NCBI RefSeq assembly: GCF_029784135.1
Contig: NC_073746.1
Span: 304,121,455-304,185,454, forward strand
Length of the DNA: 64,000 nucleotides
Direction of reading: 5' to 3'
Source: Toxorhynchites rutilus septentrionalis
Taxonomy: Eukaryota > Arthropoda > Insecta > Diptera > Culicidae
Positions within the stretch are counted from its first letter, which is position 1; every line of letters starts with the position of its first letter. A program made the translations under genes and the position numbers. This document shows, one piece after another, positions 34,877 through 47,117 of this stretch. The notes beneath the pieces were generated by a model. It was given only the letters and a program-made list of their open reading frames with translations. It did not search any database and was not told the DNA's origin.

Positions 34877-36077
34877 ACATACTTATGTTCATGTAAAGTA
34901 ATACAAGATAATATTACAATCAGTAACAATGTTCTGGGATCGATACCAGGTGTCTTGGCCAGATTCCTGACCAGAGAAATTACAATGAGACCATTTCGAA
35001 TTCTGCATGGTTCTTTGCACTGTTGTTCGAGTATTTTCAAACACTTTCGATGCTTGGTCAGCGAAAATCAGTCCTTGATGACCTATATTGCTCTTTCGAG
35101 CTTCTCCTTGTTCAAATGTTGTCTGACCATCCTTTTTTGTGCGGCATCTGGAATCAATTAGACCAAAGAAAAGCCTCAAACCTGTAGGACCAATTCACCT
35201 CACAGAAACGGGTCCATGTCACCCCACACAACATGCAAAAATTAGAATGCAATTAATTTGATTTATTGTTATCAAACTTACAGTTTTGTTGCATCAAATT
35301 GTTTTTCTTCCTTATGTGAACAGAACTTTACTGCACAATACACGAAAAGTTTGAAAAGTCAGCAGAAAAAACCTTAAAACCACGATCGAAACTCACAGTT
35401 TATGACAATCAAAGCGCTTAATGTGTTCATGCTACCGTTTTGCTCCACTTGATAAATTTTACCAATGTTTTTTTACGTTCGGTACGTAGGGTTCAACAAT
35501 AGAAGGAGATGACATTATAAAAAATCCAAGTTGAGCTGTACTTCTCGAGATAAAGGGGTGATCCAAATCACTCCGTATGTCCAGCTCACCCCGTGGTACC
35601 CTAAGTAAGCTGTCGCTTGCGTATAAATATTGTATCTCCTCTGAGGAAAATTCTCAGAATCTTTCTGTACCCATAATAATAAAAGCTGCTTATTCTGCTA
35701 GTTTTGGGTTTTATGTTTCCCTCGAGCTGTGAACGCTAGCGAATATTTCACTTGAAGTTCATCTGGCATTGCCATTAACACAACCATCCGAGCCATGGCA
35801 AAGCAGATGAAAAAAGAGAAGAGTGCAAAAAATAATAGGTCGCTTCTAGTCATCAGTGTCTTTGTGTGTGTTGCTTGTTTTCGTTGCGCGAAACTTAGAA
35901 CTTGTTCAATTCCTGTACATGTGAATAGCACACCTTCGATACTTTTGGTTGCCATTCGTATTTGCTCTGGTACGCATCGGCTCTGTTCTGATGCAACAAG
36001 CTCCTAGCTTTGTTGACGGTTTTGACCGAAAGTCGAGAAACGATTTTTCATAAACGGTCATTCTCGCGATGTTTAAT
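34877..36077. other. Spacer between two inverted family B copies
   Basis: About 1.2 kb present once in this window. Frames of 96 and 85 codons on the minus strand have no domain I recognise. No splice or promoter signal is convincing. Confidence 0.4.
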
Positions 36078-37440
36078 TTTGACGTAGGATTACGTCTTTC
36101 GGGAACATATTGGGGTACAAATTGTGAAAATTGTCCAATTTCAAATGCTTATTGTTCAGTCATTTCATGATGGATTGATGAGATTTTTGCGTCAATCAAT
36201 TTCGGCACTCCATAACAATTTTTTACATTGAATAAAATAATATATGTCATGAAACTAACTATCGAACAATTGAAAAATCTCAACCCATATCCTAACGGAA
36301 ATACCCATTTCTGATAGGTCGAAATTGACGACATATGCGGCAGGTCCCAAACAGAGACATCAAAACCAAGCTGCCTAGGAGAAATTGGCATTGCAGATAC
36401 ATGAAAGTAGAGGGAGCTTTTTTTCCCACTGTCATGTATTCCCTAACAGAGATTCCAAATCCATGGTTTCTGGGAGAAATCAGCATGTAAAAACCCTCGA
36501 TAGTTTAACTAACGACGCGCACAAATGGATAGTGCTCACTGTAACCAGCGTAGGCATTGCTGATTGCATACGTGCTGGCGAATAAGTTGGGAGCGATGAA
36601 CAAGTGTTTTTTCGTTCCAATAAGAATCTTTCGATTGAAGAATGATGTTTCATAACTGAATAGAACTTATGCTTGATAGAATATAAATAAAATTCAAATT
36701 TGGAACTTTTATGTTGGTTGCTTCGTAAAACTTTTAGCACAACTGTAAGTGTAAAATTGTGTATGGTAGCTATTGTGTTAAAATGACTTGAAATATTAAA
36801 CGATTTTTTTTTCTCCCAAGGAAAGTTCATGCGACGAGCAAAATTGGAAAAATGAAGGAATATTCGAAAAAGTGATTTCACATATGCTCTACATATCGTA
36901 TTGGGTGCTGTTAGCCCAATTGAAATTCGCATTGAGGCATGTATCGTGTTCCGTTGGGTTTAAAGCGAAAAGGAAATGGGTTGAATAAACACTCAGAAAA
37001 TAAAAAATTATGAATGAAATTACTTTTCCATTCCAAATATATGTTCTCTATACTAAGATAACACTTTTTTTCTGGTGAGAAAAATTGGGTTCGATAATGA
37101 TAATTATCTTACATTGCATTGATGAGCTTTTTTTTCTTTATTTCATCCATACATAACACAGGCGCCATCTCGTCCAGGACCACAGAGGGCGGCTTTGGTA
37201 CGTGATACGCACCATCTAATGACTAATCACCATCCTTCTATCATGATCACTTGGTTATGGACACTGGTGCAGTGAACAAACAATACCTAACAACCAGACA
37301 AAACGGACCCAAATCATTATCGAAGAGTTTAACAATGTAATTCTCCAAACATATCCAAAATCAGCGTGCAGCAGATAGCCTAACGGAATCCTACGTCAAC
37401 TATGCGGTCGTGTCTTGGACACAACCCTCCTGTGACTTTT
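36078..37440 (-). repeat. Family B repeat, minus-oriented copy
   Basis: Inverted relative to 32155-34876. Starts TTTTGACGTAGGATTACGTC at 36078 on plus and ends with hairpin GGTCGTGTC-TTG-GACACAACC (37406-37426) then CTCCTGTGAC. The microsatellite-poor interior has no genes. Confidence 0.68.
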
Positions 37441-37542
37441 TATCGTTGCAATTGTGTGGATCTGTTAGACGCGTGTTTGATGCTTGTTGAATGGCGATGC
37501 ACGGAAGAGACCTCTCGTTAAATACGTTAATTGATGAAAAAC

Positions 37543-38420
37543 AGGAAGTGGGTTATATCTATGGTATAACCGCAAGGGTGTCGTAGGACTATCGTTGATT
37601 TAGAGATCATTTGTATGAAGTTGAATCTGAATTCATTCTGAATGAATGAATATTTGGAGAACTTCGAAAACGAGAGCGTTACGTTGGAGGCACAAGGTTT
37701 TATGCATCCAATATTGGATACGGAAATATCCTACTGATGGGGAAGAATAATCTTCAGAAGCTATCCTGTTAATTGCGATTGATTGAAAAATCACAAAACC
37801 TAATGTATTTGGTCACAGTGTTACATGGATAGAAAACATTCAAATAAACTCTTTCACATGAATGTATTTTCAAATTCCTAGAGGAACTGGCAGATTATTT
37901 TCCGGATCTTTCTCGATCCAAACGGAAAGAATTCCGTGCGTGTATGTGTGTGTGTGTAGCGGCTGCTGCGAGATCTTCCCGGGGAACTGTTTGTAGCATC
38001 ACTCTCCTCCTGATGGATTCCCTTCTGGCCTAAGGTGCACAAACAGGCTCTTGGTGACACCGTTCATCCGCGCTTTCATGATAAATGAAGAGCTTCACCA
38101 CAACAGCGACAACATGCTCCAATCGCTGTTCAATTAGAACTGAGTGGATTTCCGAGCGGCGCTCGCTTATATACCGATTGGTGATTTCAATAGCCTATTT
38201 TGAAAGCAAATTCAAGACTATTGAAACATGTTTTTGGATCAGAAAGTAACAAGTATAGAACGCGTAGACATTTTATCTTTCGAATGAAGTGTTTATCATA
38301 CAATTTCGTTCAGTTGTTTAGGAGCTATTGACACTCAAAATCTCGGTCTTCGGCGTAACGCTTTCGTTTTCGAAACTTTGATTTTACACCCCGGTATAGA
38401 AATGAAAGACGTAGTCCTAC
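37543..38420 (+). repeat. Family C repeat with terminal hairpin
   Basis: Begins GGAAGTG, hairpin GGTTATATC-TAT-GGTATAACC (37551-37571), CGCAAGGGTGTCGTAGGACTA; ends GACGTAGTCCTACGTCAAAAAA near 38420. The interior differs from families A and B, has a (GT)n run near 37938-37958 and a promoter-like segment at 38079-38173. Confidence 0.55.
38079..38173 (-). promoter_or_regulatory. Possible RNA polymerase II core promoter
   Basis: On the minus strand TATATAAG (38173-38166) lies 32 bases upstream of an arthropod initiator TCAGTT (38143-38138). A 62-base leader then leads to ATG at 38079, opening a 26-codon frame (MKARMNGVTKSLFVHL...) that stops at 37999. The spacing is what a TATA/Inr promoter needs. 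The transcript's role is unknown. Confidence 0.4.
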
Positions 38421-38860
38421 GTCAAAAAACAAATTGCGACATATGACCAATTAGTGTATTGTTCTCGCAAAGGCAAGAGAGAATCGGTGCTTCTCGAAAT
38501 GCTTTTCGGGGTCCCCGGAACTTTTTACTTAAGAGTTTTTAATGAAATTTCGAAGTATTCGCAAATAACATCCGAAAAAAAAAGATTGCGTAGTCCTACG
38601 TCCTAAGCGGCCGTGTCTCGGATACAACCCCTTGATTTTTCTTCTCTATTAAACGATCAGAGAACATATGGTAACATCCATACCTCTCACGCAGAGGTCA
38701 CGAGTTCAATTCTCACTCCCGACATTCTTCCAAAAATGGAAGTAAAAGTGAAGAACCAGCCGAAATGTGTTGAAAATCACTATAATAGAGAAAAAAAATT
38801 CTGTGATTTTGAACTGAAGTTAACTAAAGAAACGAGACGAAGTCAGGATTAACTAAAAAA
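38420..38860. other. Fragment with a family B-type hairpin, otherwise unassigned
   Basis: A hairpin module in minus orientation lies at 38609-38629 (GGCCGTGTC-TCG-GATACAACC) next to TAGTCCTACGTC at 38591. The remaining sequence matches nothing recognised. Confidence 0.4.
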
Positions 38861-39474
38861 ATTAAGCGTTATCTAAACTGCCTCGTTTCGATTGGCCCGA
38901 TTTACGGTTTCCCCAACACAGACTTCAAAATCAAGATGTCTGGGGAAATCGGCTTTTCAAATAAATGCAAACTGCGAATACTTTTGTACTCGATTGCCTT
39001 TACGCAGGCTGGAACATTTTTCCCGAATACGGTCTTCTTAACTTAGGAACCAGGGAAAATCGTGCAGACACTAGAAGCGAATGAACTTTCAAGTTTAAAC
39101 CCTCTACAGTATAAAAAGTAGAAGTTTAAGTTGTTGATTCATGCAAGCCGGAGGTACTTCTGTACCCGCATGTTTTTTTTTTGCACTCCGGATATTTTTT
39201 CCTAACACGGATTACAAAAGCGGGTACGAACACAACGCTTTGGCTCGGTTATTCATGATTGCATTGAAGCATATGCCTTCATGTCTTCTGCTCACTGAAT
39301 CCATTTACTACGATAACTATTGATTGAACAATATGCGTTCGACGTATCATTCATTATAATCAGTATAATCTGTTGATTACTCTTCCGTTCACATATTTTG
39401 TAAGTCATGAGCGTCATAACAAACGTTAAAGGACAGTCATTAAATTTACTCGTAAAGAAGAACATAATAGTATG
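38860..39474 (-). repeat. Family A repeat, third copy, left part
   Basis: Matches the minus-oriented family A copy from about 33296 onward (TTAAGCGTTATCTAA, GATTGGCCCGAT, GAAAATCGTGCAGACACTAG). Interrupted by the BEL element at 39475. Its right part with the hairpin is at 47057-47705. Confidence 0.65.
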
Positions 39475-39502
39475 TGTTGGCATTTATATGTAGACATTAG
39501 TA

Positions 39503-40798
39503 AAGGGTGTGTCACATCAAATTGCATCACGGAAAAAACGCTGTAGAAATTCGCCCAGTAGACCGATCCTTTTGAAAATTTTAGACAGTAAAATAAAAAC
39601 TATTAAACAACTTTTGGCATTTTCTTTTTATTCATACTTCGAGCCCAAGCCCGTATGCTCGCACCTTCCTCTTTACCCCGTCCATAAGGTTCTGTACAAC
39701 GTCAGGTTGTAGTTTTTTTTTTTTGAACAGAAATCCATTTTCTCTTGAAGTCCGCCTCCGATTTGACAACTTTTGGGTTCTTCCGGAGGGCCTGCTTCAT
39801 AATCGCCCAATATTTCTCTATTGGGCGAAGCTCCGGCGCGTTGGGCGGGTTCATTTCCTTTGGCACGAAGGGGGTCACCTTGGCTTCGTACCACTCCAAC
39901 ACGTCCTTTGAATAGTGGCACGAAGCGAGATCCGGCCAGAAGATGGTCGGGCCCTCGTGCTGCTTCAATAGTGGTAGTAAGCGCTTCTGTAGGCACTCTT
40001 TAAGGTAAACCTGCCCGTTTACCGTGTCGGTCATCACGAAGGGGGCGCTCCGCTTTCCGCAAGAGCAGATCGCTTGATACACCATGTACTTTTTGGCAAA
40101 CTTGGATAGTTTCTGCTTGCGAATCTCCTCCGGAACGCTGAATTTGTCCTCAGCGGAGAAGAACAACAGGCCCGGCAGCTGACGAAAGTCCGCTTTGACG
40201 TAGGTTTCGTCGTCCATTACCAGGCAATGCGGCTTCGTCAGCATTTCGGTGTACAGCTTCCGGGCTCGCGTCTTCCCCACCATGTTTTGCCTTTCGTCGC
40301 GGTTAGGAGCCTTCTGAACTATGTATGTACGCAGATCCTCCCGCTGCTTGGTCCGCTGGACGAATGAACTTGACAAATTCAGCATATTGGCGACATCCCG
40401 GACTGAACTTCTCGGATCACGTCTAAACTGCTTAACTACGCGCTTGTGATCTTTTTCACTGACGGAGCATCCATTTTTGCCGTTCTTCACCCTCCGGTCG
40501 ATGGTTAGGTTCTCGAAGTATCGTTTTAGTACACTGCTGACCGTGGATTGGACGATTCCCAGCATCTTACCGATGCCCCGATGTGACAACTCCGGATTCT
40601 CGAAATGAGTGCACAGGATTAATTCACGACGCTCTTTTTCGTTCGACGACATTTTTCCAAATTTACGAAAAATTGACAGTGAAGCATGGCCAACGTTATC
40701 TATACACTCTTATCTGATTATAAGCTGAAGATATAATTCCTAAAAATTAAATTTCTACAGCGTTTTTCCCGTGATGCAATTTGATGTGACACACCCTT
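39503..40798 (-). mobile_element. ITmDD37E element, complete
   Basis: Inverted ends AAGGGTGTGTCACATC continuing AAATTGCATCACGG, with TA duplications (39501-39502, 40799-40800), inside the BEL 5' LTR. At 1296 bases it is close to the expected full length. ITmDD37E is a Tc1/mariner-superfamily group known from mosquitoes. Confidence 0.93.
39702..40652 (-). CDS. ITmDD37E transposase, nearly intact
   Basis: 316-codon frame starting MSSNEKERRELILC. N-terminal paired helix-turn-helix domains (HRGIGKMLGIVQSTVSSVLK; SSVRDVANMLNLSSSFVQR) bind the terminal repeats. The catalytic core has CLVMDDETYVKADF (first D), IFWPDLASCHYS (second D) and NAPELRPIEKYW (E), with 37 residues between the last two, defining DD37E. 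The frame ends prematurely at KKTTT-stop after a run of 12 A. The usual C-terminus (LQPDVVQNLMDGVKRKVRAY) continues in another frame to about 39640. All catalytic residues are present. Whether the protein works without that tail is unknown. It is the best-preserved transposase in the window. Confidence 0.88.
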   Translation of the reverse strand: MSSNEKERRELILCTHFENPELSHRGIGKMLGIVQSTVSSVLKRYFENLTIDRRVKNGKNGCSVSEKDHKRVVKQFRRDPRSSVRDVANMLNLSSSFVQRTKQREDLRTYIVQKAPNRDERQNMVGKTRARKLYTEMLTKPHCLVMDDETYVKADFRQLPGLLFFSAEDKFSVPEEIRKQKLSKFAKKYMVYQAICSCGKRSAPFVMTDTVNGQVYLKECLQKRLLPLLKQHEGPTIFWPDLASCHYSKDVLEWYEAKVTPFVPKEMNPPNAPELRPIEKYWAIMKQALRKNPKVVKSEADFKRKWISVQKKKTTT

Positions 40799-41100
40799 TA
40801 ATCTTCGATGACCAAATATGGCTCAAATTGAACATCCCTGTTTATAACCGTTATACTGTCCAGCACACACACCCACAACCAAAATTAGGCAGATCAGTTG
40901 TGAATACAGAGGATTTAAATGCGTTCAGTAGAACGACAGACAGCATCCAGAAATATACGTGCGTGAAGATCGAATTTCATCGAATATACAATTTTAAAAT
41001 TTGAGAGCGTAGTTTTGAAAATTCCAAAAAGGAAACCCTACCGTTGAGACAGTGTTTATTCTCGATATGCGATTCAGCCTCGAACCTCTGAAAGCGAACA

Positions 41101-41930
41101 TTTTGGTGCCGTGACCAGGATTTATGGCTGAATCCAGAGGTCATTACCCTATGAACAACGAAGGTTGAAGAGGTCATTATCCTATGGACAACGATTGGTG
41201 AAGGGGTCATTATCCTATTTCAAAGCCGCAGCCATACAGTACTGAGGCCAATTATTGTTGGATAATAGAAGCTTGGATGAACAAATGCCATAAATTGAAG
41301 ACATTTCTTTGATGCAAAATATTTGAGTTAATACAAGGTCTAATTATTACAGGCCACAGGTGAGTGGCTTTCCTACAACTTACCACAAATTTAGCGGTGC
41401 TACTTGGATCTTTTTTGTTTTGTTTTTTTTTTTGCTGCTTTTACGAGATTTGGCGATCACCACAAAATTATATTCAACTGACAACTATTGACAAGGAATA
41501 TTCACGACTTGACTACACTTCTGGATAAAACCGATTGCTACCACACACGAGAAATAGTTACATTTTACATTGATTATACAAGACTTGTTACAAACAGGCC
41601 TCAGGTGAATGCCTGTCCAAATAATTCTACTGTATCAATTTGTGCTACCTGGTACTTTTATGTTTATTTTATGATCATCGACGATTCGGGATTATTACTG
41701 CATCTACTGGCTGTGAGAGAGGACTATATCGTAATAATTTAGCTGGACTCAATAACGATTCGCATATTCGGGAAGGACTATTTCCATACTACTTTTCAAG
41801 GCCTATTTTGGACAGGCCTCAGGTGAGCACCTGTCCAATACTACAATTTTAATTTGCGGTACTTCCTGGTTCCTTTTGTCTCTTTTCGGTTATTTTGGAG
41901 CAACTGCATTGCTGGTCTGGTAGTGGTGTT
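41101..41930 (+). repeat. BEL leader with three ~225-base repeats
   Basis: After the primer-binding region, CAGGCCWCAGGTGARTG occurs near 41351, 41597 and 41813, each followed by a similar CCTGTCC.../GCTACYTGG block. The leader thus holds a diverged triple repeat. No coding region. Confidence 0.65.
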
Positions 41931-41931
41931 A

Positions 41932-44900
41932 ATGATGGCTGAACGAAAAGTTAACGACAAAATTAAAAGGAGGGAGCAGCACTATCAGCAAAGATATCTC
42001 TACCGGTTCAGACTACCGCAAATCTTGACAACACGATTGCCAGAAATACCAGCGCTTTGGGTATTCATACCGGGGTGCATCTACCTCAGATTACACTACC
42101 GGAGTTCGACGGTGATTATCGAGTGTGGCTTTCGTTTGAATCGATATTCGTTTCCATGATACACGAATCGACAGAACTCTGCGACGTACAAAAATTTCAC
42201 TACCTGAAAACAGCACTGAAAGGGGAGGCGGCAAAGCTTATAGAATCTCTCACGATCACGAATGAAAACTACTCAATTGCTTGGGAAACAGTAACGAAGC
42301 GATACTCAAACGAATATCTTCTCAAAAAGCGACATATCCACGCGCTCATGGAATATCCAAGACTGAAGGAGGAATCGGCTGCAGCAATTCACGGATTGGT
42401 AGACGAATTCGAACAGAGAATGAAGATACTAAAGCAGTTGGGTGAAAAAACTGAGCATTGGGGAGCACTTATTGTACATTGGGTTTGTTCCAAGTTGGAC
42501 GGTCATACTCTACAACTTTGGGAAGACCACGCGGCTTCTATAAAAAGAACCTGGTTTCTCATCATTAATGGATTTTCTAGAGAAAAGGACTCGAATATTG
42601 GACGCCATATCATCAAATTGTACCGAAAGCAAAAATCATCCCACAAGATCGAACATAAAACGTACCAATATTGTTTCATATAGTGCCACAAATGCTGTGA
42701 ATGATGTACCAGCATGTCAATGTTGCGGCGATGCTCATTATACTCCACGTTATACTAAATTCCAGACGATGAATCTATCTGAAAGACTGAATATAGTAAA
42801 CAACAAGCGCTTGTGTAGTAATTGCTTTCGATCAGGGCATTGGGCTCGAGACTGCAACTCTAAATTTAATTGTAGAACGTGTGGAAAAAGGCACAATACG
42901 TTGATTCATCCCGGATATCCACTGGGGCACAGCGATAGCATGAATTCCACAGTAAATAAAAGCAACGATATACGAGGCATGGCAACGAATTTGGCAACTG
43001 GAGGTACAGGAAGTACATTTGCTGATCAAACGGAAGCAATGGATGAATCGACAGTTAGTTCATTTAGTATTGGGACCAAATCTGGACCATCGAACATTTT
43101 TCTTTCAACGGTGGTATTGATTGTGCAGGATAGAGATGGTAACAAACATTTGGCAAGAGCATTGCTCGATAATGGATCTCAGGTGAATATTATGAGCGAA
43201 AGGATGTGTCAGATGCTGAAGTTGAAACGACGTGCGATAAATGTTCCAATTTATGGAATTGGCCAGGTTGAATCCCGAGCAAGACATGCAGTTAATACTA
43301 CAATAGGTTCTCGAGTGACAGATTACACAGTGGGAATGGATTTTTTAATATTGCCACGGGTTACTTCTGAGTTGCCTTCAGTTACCGTGCCAATAATTCA
43401 CTGGAGAATTTCTGAACAATCTGATAGCTGATCCTGACTTCAACACATGCAAACGGGTTGACTTGATAATTGGTGCGGAATTCTTCTTCTATGATTTTTT
43501 GAATGAAAACGGACTAAAACGGATTAATATGGGATCAGGACTTCCCACTTTGGTTGAAACAAAACTTGGTTGGATCGTAACGGGTAAAACGAGTACTCAA
43601 AATAGGACATCTGTTCACTGTCATGCCGCGACAACTCCGGATAATCTAGAGAGTCTGATGGAAAAATTTTGGAAAACAGAGAGCTATGATGATCAACCGC
43701 CTTGGTCTAAGCAGGAACAAGACTGCGAAAAATCTTTTGTTAAAACTCACTCGCGTGCTGACGATGGTCGCTACATAGTAAGACTACCCAAACATGTTCA
43801 TTTCGGAAATATGCTGGGTGAATCAAAAATAATGACATTGGAAAGGTTCAGAAAACTGGAAAGACGCTTGCAACGGGACATATCATTAAAAAAGGAATAC
43901 CATGCATTCATGACTGAATATATTAGGCTTGGTCACATGAAAAAAGTTACAGAAGAAGATTTACAATCAGAAGCTAGGGGATCCACGGATAAAAAAGCAT
44001 ATTATTTGCCTCACCACCCCGTCATTAAAAATTCAAGCACTACAACTAAGTTACGGGTCGTATTTGATGGATCGGCTTCCACCGATAGCGGATACTCGCT
44101 GAATGATACTCTTTTGAAAGGTCCTGTAATACAAGATGAGCTTCTCAGTCTATTACTACGGTTCCGTAAACATAAAGTCGCCCTCGTTGCGGACGTGGAA
44201 AAAATGTATAGACAAATCCGTCTACACGATGATGATACGCATCTGCAAAGAATTTTTTGGCGGTTTTCCCAGTCAGATCCAATAGGTACATACGAATTGC
44301 TCACCCAAAAGTTTTGGAGGGATTGCCAATGGAAAAATTGGGTAAAGGATTGGAAATAAGCTTCGATTTAGTTTCCACGGAACAAGTAAAGACACTTGGT
44401 GTTACATGGGATCCAAGATCGGATCAGTTGAGTTTTGCCTTCGATATAGTCAATAACGTGAAGGATTGGACAAGGCGAAGTATCCTCTCTACCATTGCGA
44501 AACTGTTTGATCCTCTCGGTTTAATTTCTCCGGTAATTGTGAAGGGAAAAATCATAATGCAGAAACTATCTTTACTGCAATCTGGCTGGGATGATGCTGT
44601 TCCCTCTCAATTGGATAATGAATGGAAAGAATTTGTCAGCAACTTGAATCTGCTATCAGAAGTGCAAATAGACCGAATCGCCTTTAGTCTGGAATGGACA
44701 GGAATACAGTTTCACTGTTTTGCGGATGCATCTGAGTTAGCGTATGGAGCGTGTCTCTATGTAAGAGCGACCGATACAGTCGGCAATGTGCGCATCGAGC
44801 TACTTTCGTCAAAATCTCGTGTTGCACCATTAAAAAGATTAACACTCCCTCGCCTAGAGCTTTGTGCTGCAGATACAGCTACCCACTTATATTCAAAAGT

Positions 44901-46653
44901 TGTAAACTCATTGAAAATGAATGAATATCAATCGTTTTTCTGGTCCGACTCAACAATTGTTTTGCACTGGCTGAAGGCACCTCCTAACACTTGGCAAACC
45001 TTCATTGCGAATCGTGTTTCTAGGATACAAACGCTCACTTATGGTCATAGTTGGCAACATATAGCAGGGAACCAAAACCCTGCTGACTTAGTGTCTCGTG
45101 GAATATCTGTGGAGGAATTTCTCCAGAGTCAATTATGGAGAAACGGACCGACATGGCTAAAGCAATCCATTGATACGTGGCCAAAGGAAAGCAAGGAATT
45201 TGTTCATTCCGACCTGGATCTAGAAACCCGAAAAACTGTTCATATGGGGACCATAATTTCTGAAACGAATGACTTGTTCTTCCTACGCTCGACTCTCAAA
45301 CCTTTACTGCGCATTGTAGCTTATTGCCTCCGTTTCGCACATAACTGTCGCCAACCTCATGAAGCTCGTCGATCCCCATTCTTAGAAGCGAATGAAATTA
45401 ACGCTGGAAAACTGGCTTTGGTGCGCCTTGTACAACTAGAATGTTTTCCAGAGGATATTAAAAATTTACGAAAGCATCATCAGGTATCGATCAAATCTCC
45501 ACTGAAACTTCTCAATCCCTTTGTAGATCAAAATGGGGTCATAAGAGTGGGTGGACGCCTGCGTCAGTCAGACGTACATTTTACAACAAAGCATCCATCA
45601 GTACTTCCAAGTAACCATCCATTTACTCGCATGCTCATTGATTACTTTCATCATCAAACCATTCATGGTAGTCGGCAGTTAACACTTTCAGGAGGTGTGT
45701 GTCCAAGCAAGTCATTCGTCATAACTGGGATTGATTATTGCGGTCCGTTTTATCTAAAACCACCCTATCGTCGTGCTGCCGCCCCGAAAGTTTACGTTGC
45801 AGTGTTTATATGTTTTACCACGAAGGCCATACATTTGGAAATTGTCAGCAATTTATCGACCGTCGGGTTTATTTCAGCCCTGCGTAGATTCATTGGTAAT
45901 CACGGAGTTCCATCTGAAATTCATTCAGATAATGCCAAGAATTTTTCCGGCGCCAAGCATGAGTTATATGGTTTATATAAGACGCTGAATGATAAAAAAC
46001 AGTTCGCTATGATTGGAAACGAGCTAGCGCAACAAGGTATATCATGGCATTTTATACCCCCACGAGCTCCTAACTTTGGAGGCTTGTGGGAAACTGCAGT
46101 GCGCACTGTTAAAAGTGCCCTCAAAAAGGAAATCGGCTCGTATCACCTATCCTTTGAAGATTTCTCTACTCTTCTCGTTCAGATTACAGCAGCACTCAAT
46201 TCAAGGCCATTAGTTCCGCTTTCGGATGACCCTCTAGATGTTGATGTGCTGACTCCAGCCCATTTTCTTATTGGCTCTACCATGACGGCACTCCCCGAAA
46301 CCGATCTGCGCGCCATCCCTACGAATCGACTAACCCACTACCAGCAAAGGCAGCAATTATTCCAGCGATATTGGCAGAGATGGAGTAAGGAATACCTCAC
46401 CGAGATGCAAATGATTAACAAAAACCGGCAATACATTTCCATTGATGTTGGAGATTTGTCTGTTCTACGTGAGGATAATCAACCACCCCTATATTGGCCC
46501 TTGGCAAGAATTACTAACGTGCATCCAGGAAATGATGGAGTCGTCAGAGTGGTTACTGTAAGAACCAAAAACGGTATCTACAAGCGTCCTGTGTGCCGAA
46601 TATGTCCATTGCCATCGAATTGTGATCTATTACAAAACAGACCAGGAATTTAG
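41932..46653 (+). pseudogene. BEL/Pao gag-pol, frameshifted with deletions
   Basis: The first frame from 41932 (MMAERKVNDKIKRREQ) is shifted against the Gag core at 42057-42600 (LPEFDGDYRVWLSFESIFVS, DUF1759-like). A second frame (42568-43431) holds CSNCFRSGHWARDC zinc-knuckle motifs and a DUF1758-type aspartic protease (LLDNGSQVNIMSERM). 43463-44300 begins the reverse transcriptase (LRVVFDGSAS, LVADVEKMYRQI). At about 44295 the segment that should include the YVDD motif is missing, and the sequence jumps into the connection domain. RNase H follows (HCFADASELAYGA, FFWSDSTIVLHWL, AGNQNPADLVSRG). Integrase has the catalytic D, D and E (TGIDYCGPF, IHSDNAKNF, NFGGLWETAV), but its N-terminal zinc-binding part is deleted near 45690. 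It cannot transpose on its own. Confidence 0.9.
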
Positions 46654-46719
46654 TTAACTAGTTTTAATAGTTTAGAACATAAGCATATTTAGTTGAAGCT
46701 AGTTCAAAGGGGCCGGTAA

Positions 46720-47051
46720 TGTTGGCATTTATATGTAGACATTAGTAATCTTCGATGACCAAATATGGCTCAAATTGAACATCCCTGTTTATAACCGTTA
46801 TACTGTCCAGCACACACACACACCCACACCCAAAATTAGGCAGATCAGTTGTGAATACAGAGGATTTAATTGCGTTCAGTAGAACGACAGACAGCATCCA
46901 GAAATATACGTGCATGAAGATCGAATTTCATCGAATATACAATTTTAAAATTTGAGAGCGTAGTTTTGAAAATCCCAAAAAGGAAACCCTACCGTTGAGA
47001 CAGTGTTTATTCTCGATACGCGATTCAGCCTCGAACCTCTGAAAGCGAACA
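46720..47051 (+). repeat. 3' LTR of the BEL element
   Basis: 332 bases, TG...CA ends, followed by target duplication GTATG. Confidence 0.93.
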
Positions 47052-47117
47052 GTATGAATAATAAAAGTATGAATTGACCTTACATGGCATTTTTTTATCC
47101 AAAATATATATTTTTAT

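Larger units (their letters stand above)
39475..41100 (+). repeat. 5' LTR, split by ITmDD37E
   Basis: LTR bases 39475-39502 and 40801-41100 together give about 330 bases, matching the 3' LTR (46720-47051). Visible differences include a shorter CACACA run here and scattered point changes. Confidence 0.92.
39475..47051 (+). mobile_element. BEL/Pao LTR retrotransposon, defective
   Basis: Both LTRs start TGTTGGCATTTATATG and end AAAGCGAACA. A 5-base target duplication GTATG flanks the element (39470-39474, 47052-47056). The primer-binding region TTTTGGTGCCGTGACCAGG directly follows the 5' LTR, and AAAGGGGCCGGTAA (purine tract) precedes the 3' LTR. Gag, protease, reverse transcriptase, RNase H and integrase are present in BEL/Pao order but with deletions and frame changes. 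It sits inside a family A copy, and its 5' LTR has been hit by ITmDD37E. Confidence 0.93.
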
